Assembly (NCBI RefSeq): GCF_026340465.1
Contig: NZ_JAPEPC010000001.1
Location: 4,450,001-4,514,000 of the forward strand
Direction of reading: 5' to 3'
Length of the DNA: 64,000 nt
Origin: Streptomyces sp. NBC_01306
GTDB lineage: Bacteria > Actinomycetota > Actinomycetes > Streptomycetales > Streptomycetaceae
The notes under the pieces were generated by a model. That model was not told where the DNA came from. It was given only the letters and a program-made list of their open reading frames with translations, and searched no databases. A program made the position numbers and the translations under genes. Position 1 is the stretch's first letter. Each line of letters begins with the position of its first letter. Of the stretch, positions 27,601-35,794 are shown piece after piece.

Positions 27601-28854
27601 GCCGGGCTGACCACATCCGACCCCAAGGACGTCCTCGCGGACGGCGCCACCCTGCTCGGGTTCGACCTGCGGGACGTGGTCTCGGGACTGACTGGTCCTC
27701 CACAGATCCTCTCGGACCTCACCCACACGCCACCGACGACCAAGATGACCTGGGGCGACCTCACGCTGCAGGACAAGCCCCCGTTCAAAGGCGGACCCCA
27801 GTCGACACTGGAACTCACCGTGGAGCGTTCGGCGGACAGCGTCACGACCACGTGCGACGTGACGGACTTCGACCTGGAGATGCCCCCGGGCGCGGCTGCG
27901 CTGCTCACGCTGCACTTCGGAGAGCTGAAGTACAGCCAGGTCGCGGGGAAGGCACCCGACCTGGCCGTGAACCACGTGACCGCCGCCTTCGAGGGCCAAC
28001 TCCTGCTCCTGCAGAAGCTCCAGGAAGCCGTGGACCTCGGCAAGGCCGGTCCGGACATCCGAGTCACCGGGACGGACATCGTCGCGAGCTACCAACTCCC
28101 CGTACCTCCGGTGGAGACGGGTGTCTTCGTGATGGACGGGATGGTTTTCCGGGCCGCGGTTCTCGTGCCCTTCGACGGGCGGCCCGTCTCGGTGATGCTG
28201 GGCTTCGCCAGCCGCGAGCACCCGTTCACCTTGAGCGTGTTGGCCTTCGGCGGGGGCGGCTACGTCGAGCTGGAGATGGACAAGTCGGGGCTGCGGAGGC
28301 TGGAGGCGTCGCTGGACTTCGGGGCGGCCGTCGGCGTGGACTTCGGCGTCGCCCGGGGCGAGGTGCACGCGATGGGGGGTGTGCGCTACGAGTTGGCCGA
28401 CGGAGAGGCCAAGTTGAGCGGGTTCTTCCGCATTGGTGGAACAGTCGAGGTGCTGGGCCTGATCTCCGTGTCCGTGGAACTGGTGGTGACACTGGCCTAC
28501 GACGACACCACCAACGTGCTGTCCGGCCGGGCCACCCTCGTGATCGACATCGATCTCACCCTGTACTCCGACTCGGTGGAGCTGGACAGCGGGGTGTGGG
28601 TCCTCGCAGGTGATCCGAACGCCGCGCACCCCGCCCCGCCTCCCCTGCCACCGTCCAGGCCCGTGGCCGGCGAGCCCGGAGAGCTGCGCCCGCCGGGCGG
28701 AGCGTTCACCGAGCCGCCGACGCAGGCACGTGCCGCGGACGCGCCGAACGCGGAGGACGCCGATCCGGCATCTCTGGCCGCTTCGTGGACGGCCTATCGA
28801 GCCGCCTTCGCCCCCACCCCGACGGACGCACTCACCGACCGGAGGACCCCATGA
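24628..28854 (+). CDS. 1408-aa protein with PLL-lectin-like seven-bladed propeller; function unknown
   Basis: Residues about 5-340 contain seven copies of an LDVF-x-R...L-x-HW pattern (LLDVFYRADDASLHHW, YELFSASVEGALRHW, RLDIIGRQPDGRWVHW, HVDVFARDTDGFPVHW, RLDVFARSAAGPLLHW and two weaker), which is the blade signature of PLL/PVL-type fucose-binding lectins. A Pro-rich linker follows, then about 1050 residues with no domain I can name, rich in predicted strand; the last third (LSVLAFGGGGYVELEMDKSG onward) looks like repetitive amphipathic strands. There is no signal peptide or membrane helix. Start GTG 24628 has a GAGGAGGAG ribosome site. ATGA overlap couples it to the next gene. From memory, LGRDEVVRTV...LFPLGHRAQ-type sequence recurs in uncharacterised giant proteins of other bacteria. 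Confidence 0.8.
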   Translation: MSTPSDVRLANTTALSGGDQLLDVFYRADDASLHHWQYAQGSWQFENMGGRLLSAPVGMALRPDSLHLFVTELDNDLNHGLYSRTSAEGFWEPEEIEVSWVSHDPVVLPITTDRYELFSASVEGALRHWSFSPGTRSHRADIVGVGAELGAVSRTPNLLDVFYPGDSGKLQRSTFSGLVTDDAQAWTAPVDMGGQLAGAPAVASFGPERLDIIGRQPDGRWVHWGWNGGRWFGPENNAAGQLACDPVAVTRVPEHVDVFARDTDGFPVHWRFNSGSQVWEGPERLGSDQILGCPSVVSWGPDRLDVFARSAAGPLLHWWSSDAVTWGSEQLDASLLPARPPPPGPRLPDAQFLLVRPDDLVILGVRFSGFQQQASRTGGGTELVSMDDNARLVLTFPPQHIGEQTWPAIGGPQDLSEGRLAGPSQLAFSVPAGTVVTPTAERVLDVCTALARSDGQWTPDDSAVELPWRLLSAPESRDSAAGVVSDHRSQPVATDVGAVGLWRSRLLAVGRADDGSDAGLALRPLDVELASHTDEFTAPLSVAERLTIAQQGDPAATQRLELSSLGGSLTVHQQWETFGWDHEAVLGRDEVVRTVQHGVLFPLGHRAQYERITRRVVDPGSGMPAELVTQQILTVTEPVRHAPSDPQAARAFPFSDVEITTLRFTDLEADWHTVDRTASDVEELEQELAQADYKMRTLKARIYGGDMGWQPGTPTAEDMAPGSSDAADYLSQIVTTDQLNAEIQAAEQHPATRPVPLYFWPLRQTGDESEPIRFPVRCQGAAGEVHFELPLVFYADVRFPRGSGYPAFTSLRDFSAQCEVIRAYENSLQGIVELPGVTVDLIGAATPAPGDLHEVHALHIAGVPDPVEDTFRPRLGTPDPDPYALPPAATTATETAAAQAWGVRVGMPALRTIMGDAPQPPAVLAQYAKDTALSYSKDYLAQGSDAVDAVLEVAGGTLPITFSGVADRSGGLVTPDLVADGISRKHGPVQLAGLTTSDPKDVLADGATLLGFDLRDVVSGLTGPPQILSDLTHTPPTTKMTWGDLTLQDKPPFKGGPQSTLELTVERSADSVTTTCDVTDFDLEMPPGAAALLTLHFGELKYSQVAGKAPDLAVNHVTAAFEGQLLLLQKLQEAVDLGKAGPDIRVTGTDIVASYQLPVPPVETGVFVMDGMVFRAAVLVPFDGRPVSVMLGFASREHPFTLSVLAFGGGGYVELEMDKSGLRRLEASLDFGAAVGVDFGVARGEVHAMGGVRYELADGEAKLSGFFRIGGTVEVLGLISVSVELVVTLAYDDTTNVLSGRATLVIDIDLTLYSDSVELDSGVWVLAGDPNAAHPAPPPLPPSRPVAGEPGELRPPGGAFTEPPTQARAADAPNAEDADPASLAASWTAYRAAFAPTPTDALTDRRTP

Positions 28855-31800
28855 GTCGACTGCTGTGGATCGCGGTGCCCGGCGGTGCGGTCACCGGCGG
28901 GCAGGCCACCCTGCGCATCCTGATCGTCCCGCAGCTGACCGAGGGCACGCTCAAGGACAACGGGCTGGCGGACTGGCCGGCGGTGCTGGGCCACGCGGAG
29001 CTCTCGGTGGAGGTGCGCCAGCCCGACGGCAGCGGCAGTGAGGTGCCGTACACGCTGGTGAGCAGCGGCAGTTCGGACGTGTGGCAGCAGTTCTTCAGTG
29101 CCGTCGACGTACGGGGCTGGCAGCAGCCGCCGACCTATGACCCGCCCACCGTCGAACCCTCCACGGTGCAGCACGACAACATCCGGAAGACGTATGCCAC
29201 TTCCGCCAAGGCCGTCGCCACACCCGACGTCGTCCACGACCAACTGGCGTCCTGGCACGCCGGCTCCCCCGACGGGGTCGCCTCGGACGGAGCTCCTTCG
29301 CCGCCGCCGCGCACGGGGCGGAGCGACGTGGACTTCCACCGCGCCGTCGCCATGCTGCGCGAGCACCCGGCCGTCCTGCGCGAGCTCGGCCTGATCGCGG
29401 AACTCACCGTCGGCACCGGCGACAAGGGCCTGCCGCCCGCCACCCCGACCGCCCCGGGCGCCGTCCGGGTCCGTTGGCCCGCCTCGACGATCGCTCCCGA
29501 GGTGGTCTCGCCGTGGACGGCCTACGAACTCGACAGCGGACTGTTCCTGCCCGCGTCGACCGCGACGATCAGCTCAGGCCTGGTCGACCTGGACGTGAAG
29601 GACCCGGCCGGGAATCCGCGTTGGCAGGTGGCCACCGTGGACATCGACGGTGCCGTGAGCCGGCTGCGGGACGCCGCACGCACCTACGCAACGGACAGGA
29701 CGGACGGGCAGACCCCGCCGGCCAACGACGCGACGCTTCCCGCCCTGCGATCGGCGGGGCTGCTGCTCATGCGGCGCGACCGGGCCGAGCACTTCGCCGC
29801 GCGCTCCGACGCGGCGCGGGCCAACGCGGCGCGCGACGACCTCAGCGACGGGCCCCCGTTGACCGCGGACGACCTGGTGCTCGGATACCGGATGGACGTC
29901 AGGCTCCATGGGGCCGGTGACTCGCTGTCACTGTGCCGGCGGAACGCAACGTACTTCCTCAACAAGAACCCGATCGGTCCGCAGCAACTTGAGGAAGGGC
30001 ATGTGAAGGCCAACGCCGCCATCCGCGACGAGCGCACCGGCGAGCTGCGCGCCGACGAGGTCGTCAGCCGCTGGAGCGGCTGGAGCCTGGCGGTGCCGCG
30101 CCCGGCCCTGGGCGCACCCCTGCCCCCGGCCCCGAACCCCGCACCGGCCCTTCCCTTCGACTTCTCATGGCAGTTCGAACCCGTGCCGGGGTCGCTGCCG
30201 GAGTTGCGCTTCAACACGTCGTACAGCGTGCGGCTGCGCGTCGCCGACATCGCCGGGGGCGGTCTGGAACACGATGACCCCGCCGCAGACCGCTGCTTCA
30301 GTGACTTGACGCCGTACGCCCGCCATGAGCCGCTCTCGGCACCGCAGATTCCACCCCCCGACGGCCTCGTGGTCACCGGGGCGGACGGGAAGCCGGTCGT
30401 CCACCCGGACGCGCTGGGCCCCGGAGGCAGCATCGACCAGTTGGTCATCCGCAGTGATCTCGGAGCGACCTCCTACGTGGACAATGCCGAACGCACGCTC
30501 CTGCCACCGCGCACCACCGTCGATCTGGCCGAGCAGCACGGCAGACTCGACGGATCGGACGAGGAGACGACGGGCCTGGTGCAGCGGGCCGTGCAGGCGG
30601 ACGGCACGGGACTGCCGGAACCGCTCGCCGCCGGCGTGGCCGTGTACTTCGTACGCGAACAGCCCACCGGGCAGGACGACCAGATGACGGACACGAGGGA
30701 CTGGAACGGCATATGGCCGGACTTCGCCGCCAAGTCACTCCGCTTGGTCCCGGGCGCCGCCGGCAGCGATCCTGAACTGCGCTGGGCCAATGACGATGGT
30801 TTGCTGGCCCTGGCCCCCGGACGACAGGTCACCGTCGAGCTGGCCTCGTACCTGAAGCTGCAGGACCTCGACAACTTCGTGATCAAGAACTGGCTCTCCG
30901 ACTCGTCGGTCCCGGATCCGCCCGGCGACCACGATTCGCCCGAATCGGCGGTCCTCAACGGCCGCCACCCGATGGTCACCCCACCCCATGTCGTGACCCT
31001 GGTCCACGCGGTACGGCATCCGCTGCAGGCGCCGGACGGCGACCTCGTCCCCGTACGCAACGAAGGAGATCCCTTCGCCGTGCTGGCACACGACCAGGCG
31101 CCGCTGCTCTCCCTCGATGCGGGGAGCACAGCACAGCTCGACATCGTCGCCTCCTGGCAGGAGGTGAACGACAGCACCGCCCCGCAGCAGGTGTCCCAGG
31201 GGCTCCCCTCGCTGGCGATCGGCCGTCGTGACTCCGAACTCGCCACGATCAGGCACGAGTTCGGCGACACGCGACACCGGCGGGTGAGCTACACCATGAC
31301 CGCCGTCACCAGGTTCCGGCAGTTCTTCGCGGCTGAGGAACCCGACGACGCCTTCGTCAGGACGCAGACCCTGGGGCCGGTGAGTGTGCCGAGTTCGGCC
31401 CGGCCGGTACCGCCCCAGGTCCTCTCGGTGCGCCCCGCTTTCCTGTGGCAAGGTGAGGTGCCCGACCAATGGGACGTGGTCGAACGGACCAGGCTCGGAG
31501 ACAGGCTGCGGGTCGAGCTCGCCCGCCCCTGGTTCACGACCGGGGAGGGCGAACGGCTCGCCCTGGTCGTGTGCCCCGACGCGGCCGGCGCCGGCGATCC
31601 CGTGCTGACGGTCCCGGAGTTGCTGACCTGCACGGCCAGAGATCCGCTGTGGTCCACGCCGGGACCGTCCGGGATCGTGCGGACCTCGTCGTGCGTCACA
31701 CAGGCAGCCGGGGCCAGGAGTGTCCACCCCGCCGGCCGGCCCGACCTCGACGTGGACGTGGTGGGGTTCCCGGTGGCGGAGGAAGGCGGGCACTGGTTCA

Positions 31801-32375
31801 GCGATGTGGTCCTGCCGGGAGTGGCCGCGGCCTCGTACAGCCCGTTCGTGCAACTGGCCCTGGCCCGCTACCAGGAGGAGAGCCTGGCGGGGCTGGAGCT
31901 GTCCACGGTGGTGCGCACGTCCCTGGTGCAGCTCCTGCCCGACCGGACCCTGCGGCTCGAACGCGGCCCCGACGGAGTCCTGGTGACGCTCTCGGGCCTC
32001 GCTCCCCAAGGCCCTGCAGCCAACCGGGTCATCGCCACGCTGGAGGCGTACACCGAGCAACCGGGCGCGGGAGCTGACTCCGTCCAGCTCACCTCGCTGG
32101 CGGCGGACCCCGGTACGGCGGGCCTGCCGGCCTGGACGCGCGTCCAGGGATGCCAGGTCGAGGGAACACTGAACGAGACACTCACGCCGCTGCCCCCCGT
32201 GCCTGCCGGTCCGCAGACCGGGACGCCCTCGCGCGCGCCGGGGGCCGGGCGGCTGCGGGTGGTCGTACGCGAGGTGGAGAGCATTCCCGCCGACCGCACG
32301 GACATCGACGTCTCCGTCGAACTGACCGAACGCACGGTCTTCGTGGACGCCATCCCCCTTCCCGTGAACGTCTGA
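28851..32375 (+). CDS. 1174-aa beta-rich protein, partner of the lectin-propeller protein; function unknown
   Basis: Begins on the ATGA overlap with the upstream gene, so the two are made together. No signal peptide, membrane helix or named domain. Recognisable recurring stretches are VVSRWSGWSLAVPRP (about residue 410), LRFNTSYSVRLRVADIAGG (about 455) and HRRVSYTMTAVTRFRQFF (about 810); I remember such sequence in other very large uncharacterised actinobacterial and cyanobacterial proteins. It may be a structural protein. The stop codon lies within the first copy of a 17-bp direct duplication. Confidence 0.75.
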   Translation: MSRLLWIAVPGGAVTGGQATLRILIVPQLTEGTLKDNGLADWPAVLGHAELSVEVRQPDGSGSEVPYTLVSSGSSDVWQQFFSAVDVRGWQQPPTYDPPTVEPSTVQHDNIRKTYATSAKAVATPDVVHDQLASWHAGSPDGVASDGAPSPPPRTGRSDVDFHRAVAMLREHPAVLRELGLIAELTVGTGDKGLPPATPTAPGAVRVRWPASTIAPEVVSPWTAYELDSGLFLPASTATISSGLVDLDVKDPAGNPRWQVATVDIDGAVSRLRDAARTYATDRTDGQTPPANDATLPALRSAGLLLMRRDRAEHFAARSDAARANAARDDLSDGPPLTADDLVLGYRMDVRLHGAGDSLSLCRRNATYFLNKNPIGPQQLEEGHVKANAAIRDERTGELRADEVVSRWSGWSLAVPRPALGAPLPPAPNPAPALPFDFSWQFEPVPGSLPELRFNTSYSVRLRVADIAGGGLEHDDPAADRCFSDLTPYARHEPLSAPQIPPPDGLVVTGADGKPVVHPDALGPGGSIDQLVIRSDLGATSYVDNAERTLLPPRTTVDLAEQHGRLDGSDEETTGLVQRAVQADGTGLPEPLAAGVAVYFVREQPTGQDDQMTDTRDWNGIWPDFAAKSLRLVPGAAGSDPELRWANDDGLLALAPGRQVTVELASYLKLQDLDNFVIKNWLSDSSVPDPPGDHDSPESAVLNGRHPMVTPPHVVTLVHAVRHPLQAPDGDLVPVRNEGDPFAVLAHDQAPLLSLDAGSTAQLDIVASWQEVNDSTAPQQVSQGLPSLAIGRRDSELATIRHEFGDTRHRRVSYTMTAVTRFRQFFAAEEPDDAFVRTQTLGPVSVPSSARPVPPQVLSVRPAFLWQGEVPDQWDVVERTRLGDRLRVELARPWFTTGEGERLALVVCPDAAGAGDPVLTVPELLTCTARDPLWSTPGPSGIVRTSSCVTQAAGARSVHPAGRPDLDVDVVGFPVAEEGGHWFSDVVLPGVAAASYSPFVQLALARYQEESLAGLELSTVVRTSLVQLLPDRTLRLERGPDGVLVTLSGLAPQGPAANRVIATLEAYTEQPGAGADSVQLTSLAADPGTAGLPAWTRVQGCQVEGTLNETLTPLPPVPAGPQTGTPSRAPGAGRLRVVVREVESIPADRTDIDVSVELTERTVFVDAIPLPVNV

Positions 32376-32397
32376 CCCTTGTGAACGTCTGACCCTC
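32364..32397 (+). repeat. 17-bp direct duplication over the stop of the 1174-aa gene
   Basis: GTGAACGTCTGACCCT occurs at 32364-32379 and again at 32381-32396. The first copy contains the functional stop. A recent slippage product is likely; it lengthens the gap before the HAF gene. Confidence 0.8.
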
Positions 32398-32419
32398 GGA
32401 CACCAGGAGGAGAACAGCC

Positions 32420-33460
32420 ATGGCCACTGTCACCACTTTGGTCGCCGCAACCGTCACCGGAATGAGCGAAGCCAACGGCCTGAACGCCACAGGTTCCGTC
32501 GTGGGCCAGGAAGACACCGTCTTCGCCTACGTCTGGAACCCCACCCAGCCCAACGGCACGACCGGAACACCGACCCAGCTGCCGGCGCTGCCGACAGTAG
32601 GTGCGCCCGGGAAGGCGCGGGCCCGCTCGATCAACGCCAACGGGGTGATCTGCGGAGAGTCCGAAGGGCTCGACGCCTCCGGAAACCCGGTCACCCGCGC
32701 TGTCCTGTGGACCTCGGCGGGGATCCAGGACTTGGGGACCCTCATTCCCGACCCCGGCAATCCCGGGTTCTTCGTCGGAAACAGCCGAGCTCTCCACATC
32801 AACGACAACGGCCAGATCGTGGGGGCTTCGGATTCCGCGACGGGTGCAGAGCACGCCTTCCTCTTCGATCCCACAACGGCGTCCATGACTGATCTGGGCG
32901 CCCTGGTCCTTGCCGGGGCGTCCGGAACGACCGATACGAGCCGGGCCACGAGCATCAACAGCCAAGGTGACGTCGTGGGCGTCAGCAACTCCCTGGACAC
33001 GAGCGGAACCCCGGTCGAGCGCGCCTTCCTCAGCACGGCGGGATCGGGCTTCCTGGCGGATCTCGGTACTCTGCTCCCCGACCCCGCCAATCCGGGCAGC
33101 TTCCTCGGCAACAGCAGCGCGTTCGGGATCAACGACAACGGCACGATCATCGGAACCTCGGACGGTGGAGGCGGGCTCACCGGCGTAACCCGGTTCTTCA
33201 GCGGGTCGCCTCCCGCGCCGGTGATCCCCAGCGACAGCGCAGGATCCGATGTGGGTCCCAACGACGACATCGTGGGGTCCATCGGCAGCCCCGCCGTGGG
33301 CTTCACGGAGAACAACACCAGCGGCCTGGTCGATCTCACCACTCTCGCCGCCACTGCCGGCATGACGGTCGACAACGGCACAGGCGTCAGCGCGTCGGGC
33401 CAGATCACCGCGAGCGCGACCGTCGGCGGCTCCAGCGTCGGAATCCTCATCACGCCCTGA
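32420..33460 (+). CDS. HAF-repeat beta-propeller-like protein
   Basis: A 346-residue acidic protein with at least five copies of the HAF-type pattern, such as ARSINANGVICGES, ALHINDNGQIVGAS, ATSINSQGDVVGVS and AFGINDNGTIIGTS, each followed by an LW/LF strand and DLGTL. HAF repeats are annotated as probable extracellular repeats, yet no signal peptide is visible (starts MATVTTLVAATVTGM). Strong AGGAGGAG ribosome site at 32406-32413. Third gene of the cassette, 44 bp after the 1174-aa gene. Length and regularity suggest a six- or seven-bladed propeller. Confidence 0.8.
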   Translation: MATVTTLVAATVTGMSEANGLNATGSVVGQEDTVFAYVWNPTQPNGTTGTPTQLPALPTVGAPGKARARSINANGVICGESEGLDASGNPVTRAVLWTSAGIQDLGTLIPDPGNPGFFVGNSRALHINDNGQIVGASDSATGAEHAFLFDPTTASMTDLGALVLAGASGTTDTSRATSINSQGDVVGVSNSLDTSGTPVERAFLSTAGSGFLADLGTLLPDPANPGSFLGNSSAFGINDNGTIIGTSDGGGGLTGVTRFFSGSPPAPVIPSDSAGSDVGPNDDIVGSIGSPAVGFTENNTSGLVDLTTLAATAGMTVDNGTGVSASGQITASATVGGSSVGILITP

Positions 33461-33476
33461 CACGGCCGCCCGACCG

Positions 33477-33493
33477 CGATCCATCACGGATCG
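33477..33493 (+). terminator. short hairpin after the HAF gene
   Basis: CGATCC, ATCAC, GGATCG, 16 bp after the stop. A 6-bp stem is weak for a terminator. The remaining 170 bp up to the next gene would hold the promoter of the response regulator. Confidence 0.35.
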
Positions 33494-33666
33494 AGCTGGC
33501 AGAGGGAGCCGGGCCGGAAGTCCTGAGGTACGCGGCCACCAATACCCGTCACCCACTGGCGCCCGTCACCCACCGGTGTTCGCCAATCACCGGACGCGCC
33601 CGATGTACGCCCGTACGCTGAATCAGAGTCACCGGTGGGGGCCGGTGCGCGGGCGTGGGGGTACCT

Positions 33667-34446
33667 ATGGGTCATATCCGTGTTCTCGTCGTCGACGACC
33701 ACCGCATCTTCGCCGAATCGCTCGCCGCGGCCCTCGCCGCCGAACCCGACGTGGAGGTCACCGCCGCGGGCAGCGGACCGGCCGCGCTGCGCTGCCTGGA
33801 CCGGGCCGCGGCGGACGGGCGCGCCTTCGACGTGCTGCTCGTCGACGCCGACCTCGGGGTCACCGCGGGGTGGGGCGCCCGCCCGGCGGTCGTCCCCGCC
33901 GCAGGGGAGAGCGCCCCGGCGGACGGCATCTCGCTGGCCGCCGCGGTGCGCGCGGCCCGGCCCGCGCTGCGCACCGTCGTCCTCGCGGTGCGGGACGACC
34001 CGCGCCGGGCCGCGCTGGCCCTGCGGACCGGGGCTTCGGGGTGGGTCGCCAAGGACTGTTCGCTGCAGCGCCTGCTCGCGGTGGTCCGGGGTGTCCTGCG
34101 GGACGAGACCCATCTGCCGCCCGCCCTGCTCACCGGTGTCGTACGGGAGCTGACCGCGGCCCACCGGCACCGCTCCGAGGGTGAGGTGCTGGTCGAGGCG
34201 CTGACGCCCAGGGAGCGCGAGGTGCTGCGGTGCATGGTCGCGGGCCTGGGGCGCAAGGCGGTGGCGGAGCGGCTCTTCCTCTCCCCGCACACCGTCCGTA
34301 CCCATATGCAGAACGTGCTGGGGAAGCTGGGTGTGCACTCCACACTGGCCGCGGTCGCCCTGGCGAGACGGGCGGGCGTGGGGCCTGCCGATCCGGTACA
34401 GCCCCTAACCGGGGATGTTGTCGAACGGGGCAGTCAACTGGCGTAG
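33667..34446 (+). CDS. LuxR/NarL-family response regulator
   Basis: A 259-residue transcription factor. Receiver domain has the acidic pair D10-D11, phospho-acceptor D60 (FDVLLVD) and K129 (GWVAKD), so unlike the regulator at 18 kb it should be phosphorylatable. Between the Asp and the next helix there are about 20 extra residues (AGWGARPAVVPAAGESAPAD). LuxR helix-turn-helix at about 178-235 (LTPREREVLRCMVAGLGRK...SPHTVRTHMQNVLGKLG). No kinase adjacent. ATG 33667 preferred over GTG 33655. The 3' end overlaps the convergent tamR by 42 bp. Confidence 0.88.
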   Translation: MGHIRVLVVDDHRIFAESLAAALAAEPDVEVTAAGSGPAALRCLDRAAADGRAFDVLLVDADLGVTAGWGARPAVVPAAGESAPADGISLAAAVRAARPALRTVVLAVRDDPRRAALALRTGASGWVAKDCSLQRLLAVVRGVLRDETHLPPALLTGVVRELTAAHRHRSEGEVLVEALTPREREVLRCMVAGLGRKAVAERLFLSPHTVRTHMQNVLGKLGVHSTLAAVALARRAGVGPADPVQPLTGDVVERGSQLA

Positions 34447-34902
34447 CAGGCTGGCCAGTTCACCTCGCTGGGTGCGGGAGAGCTCGGCGAGCAGGGCGCG
34501 CTCCTGGGCGAGCAGTCCGGCCAGTGCCTGGTCGGCCCGGTCGCGCCCCTCGGCGGTGAGCCGGACCAGTACCCCGCGCCGGTCGCTGGGGTCGGGCAGC
34601 CGCTCGACGAGGCCCTTGGTGGCGAGCCGGTCGATGCGGTTGGTCATGGTGCCCGACGTGACCAGGGTCTGGGTCAGCAGCTGCCCGGGGGAGAGCTGGT
34701 ACGGGTCGCCCGCGCGGCGCAGTGATGTCAGGACGTCGAACTCCCACGGCTCCAGGCTGTGCTCGGAGAACGCGAGCCGGCGGGCGCGGTCGAGGTGGCG
34801 TGCCAGCCTGGACACCCGGCTGAGGACCTCAAGTGGTTCCACGTCGAGGTCGGGGCGCTCACGGCGCCACGCAGCTACCAGCCGGTCGACCTCATCCTCC
34901 AT
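34405..34902 (-). CDS. tamR: MarR-family regulator TamR
   Basis: A 165-residue winged-helix repressor. Visible: LEPWEFDVLTSLRRAG and recognition helix region LLTQTLVTSGTMTNRIDRLATKGLVERLPDPSDRRG with the wing. It is divergent from a trans-aconitate methyltransferase, the arrangement described for TamR (SCO3133, from memory), which senses citrate, aconitate and isocitrate and de-represses tam and aconitase under oxidative stress. Start ATG 34902; TACACT 10 bases upstream could be its -10 box. Identification rests on family plus context. Confidence 0.85.
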   Translation of the reverse strand: MEDEVDRLVAAWRRERPDLDVEPLEVLSRVSRLARHLDRARRLAFSEHSLEPWEFDVLTSLRRAGDPYQLSPGQLLTQTLVTSGTMTNRIDRLATKGLVERLPDPSDRRGVLVRLTAEGRDRADQALAGLLAQERALLAELSRTQRGELASLLRQLTAPFDNIPG

Positions 34903-34937
34903 GTGGATCAGTGTAGAGGGTCTGTCGACATGAAGTC

Positions 34938-34981
34938 TCTTGGTATCAACTATCTCGGGAACAACTATCTTGACATCAAGA
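34938..34981. promoter_or_regulatory. two TamR operator-like sites
   Basis: TCTTGA-CA-TCAAGA (34968-34981) is a perfect 6-bp inverted repeat. A degenerate second copy, TCTTGGTATCAACT, lies at 34938-34951, 30 bp away, and AACTATCT is directly repeated between them. Placed in the tamR-tam divergent promoter region, matching the usual AT-rich MarR palindrome. Confidence 0.7.
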
Positions 34982-35005
34982 GATTTTCGGGGGAATGCTG
35001 GTTCC

Positions 35006-35794
35006 ATGACCGCACCCACCTGGGATCCGCAGCAGTACCTGCGCCACGCGGACCACCGCACCCGCCCCTTCCACGACCTCCTCAGCCGCATCCCCGGCAC
35101 CCCGGCCACCATCGCCGACCTCGGCTGCGGCGCCGGGAACGTCACCGCCCTGCTCGCCGACCGCTGGCCGGACGCCCGGATCACCGGCTTCGACAACTCC
35201 CCGCAGATGCTGGAACAGGCCCAGCGGTACGCGGGGCCCGGGCTCGGCTTCGCCCACGCCGACGCCGCCACCTGGACCCCCGCGGTCCCGTACGACCTGC
35301 TCGTCTCCAACGCCCTGCTCCAGTGGGTCCCCGGCCACGCGGACCGCTTCGCCGACTGGCTGGACGGCCTCGCCCCCGGCGGCACCTTCGCCTTCCAGGT
35401 GCCCGGCAACTTCACCGCCCCCAGCCACACCCTCCTCGCCGCGCTGCGCGAATCCCCGCGCTGGAAGTCCCGGCTCTCCGGCGTCGGCGACCGCGCCGGA
35501 GCCGTCCTGGAACCCGCCGGATACCTCTCCCGCCTCACGGACCTCGGCTGCACCGCGGACGTCTGGGAGACCGCCTACCTCCAGCTCCTCACCGGCGACG
35601 ACCCGGTCCTCGACTGGGTCAAGGGCACCGCCCTGCGCCCGGTCCTCACCGCGCTCGCCGAGGACGAGGAGGCCGCGGCGGCCTTCCTCACCGAATACCG
35701 CGACCTGCTCCGCGAGGCGTACCCGCCGGGCCCGCACGGCACGGTCTTCCCGTTCCGCCGCATCTTCGCCGTCGCCCGCAGGGGGAACCAGTGA
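35006..35794 (+). CDS. tam: trans-aconitate 2-methyltransferase
   Basis: SAM-dependent methyltransferase of 262 residues that methylates trans-aconitate, relieving inhibition of aconitase. Motif I is IADLGCGAGNVTALLADRWP near residue 39; NALLQWVPGHADRF and a C-terminal GTVFPFRRIFAVAR match the Tam family. I place the start at ATG 35006, after the operators; the longer frame would translate the control region. Coupled to the VOC gene by a GTGA overlap. Confidence 0.9.
   Translation: MTAPTWDPQQYLRHADHRTRPFHDLLSRIPGTPATIADLGCGAGNVTALLADRWPDARITGFDNSPQMLEQAQRYAGPGLGFAHADAATWTPAVPYDLLVSNALLQWVPGHADRFADWLDGLAPGGTFAFQVPGNFTAPSHTLLAALRESPRWKSRLSGVGDRAGAVLEPAGYLSRLTDLGCTADVWETAYLQLLTGDDPVLDWVKGTALRPVLTALAEDEEAAAAFLTEYRDLLREAYPPGPHGTVFPFRRIFAVARRGNQ

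Noticed and set aside
25666..28629. 987-codon minus-strand frame opposite the lectin-propeller gene
   Set aside because: The plus-strand gene has ribosome site, start overlap and repeated blade motifs; the minus translation has none.
34759..35790. Long frame fused in phase ahead of the VOC gene
   Set aside because: It is antisense to tamR and out of frame with tam; the VOC start is the GTGA overlap at 35791.
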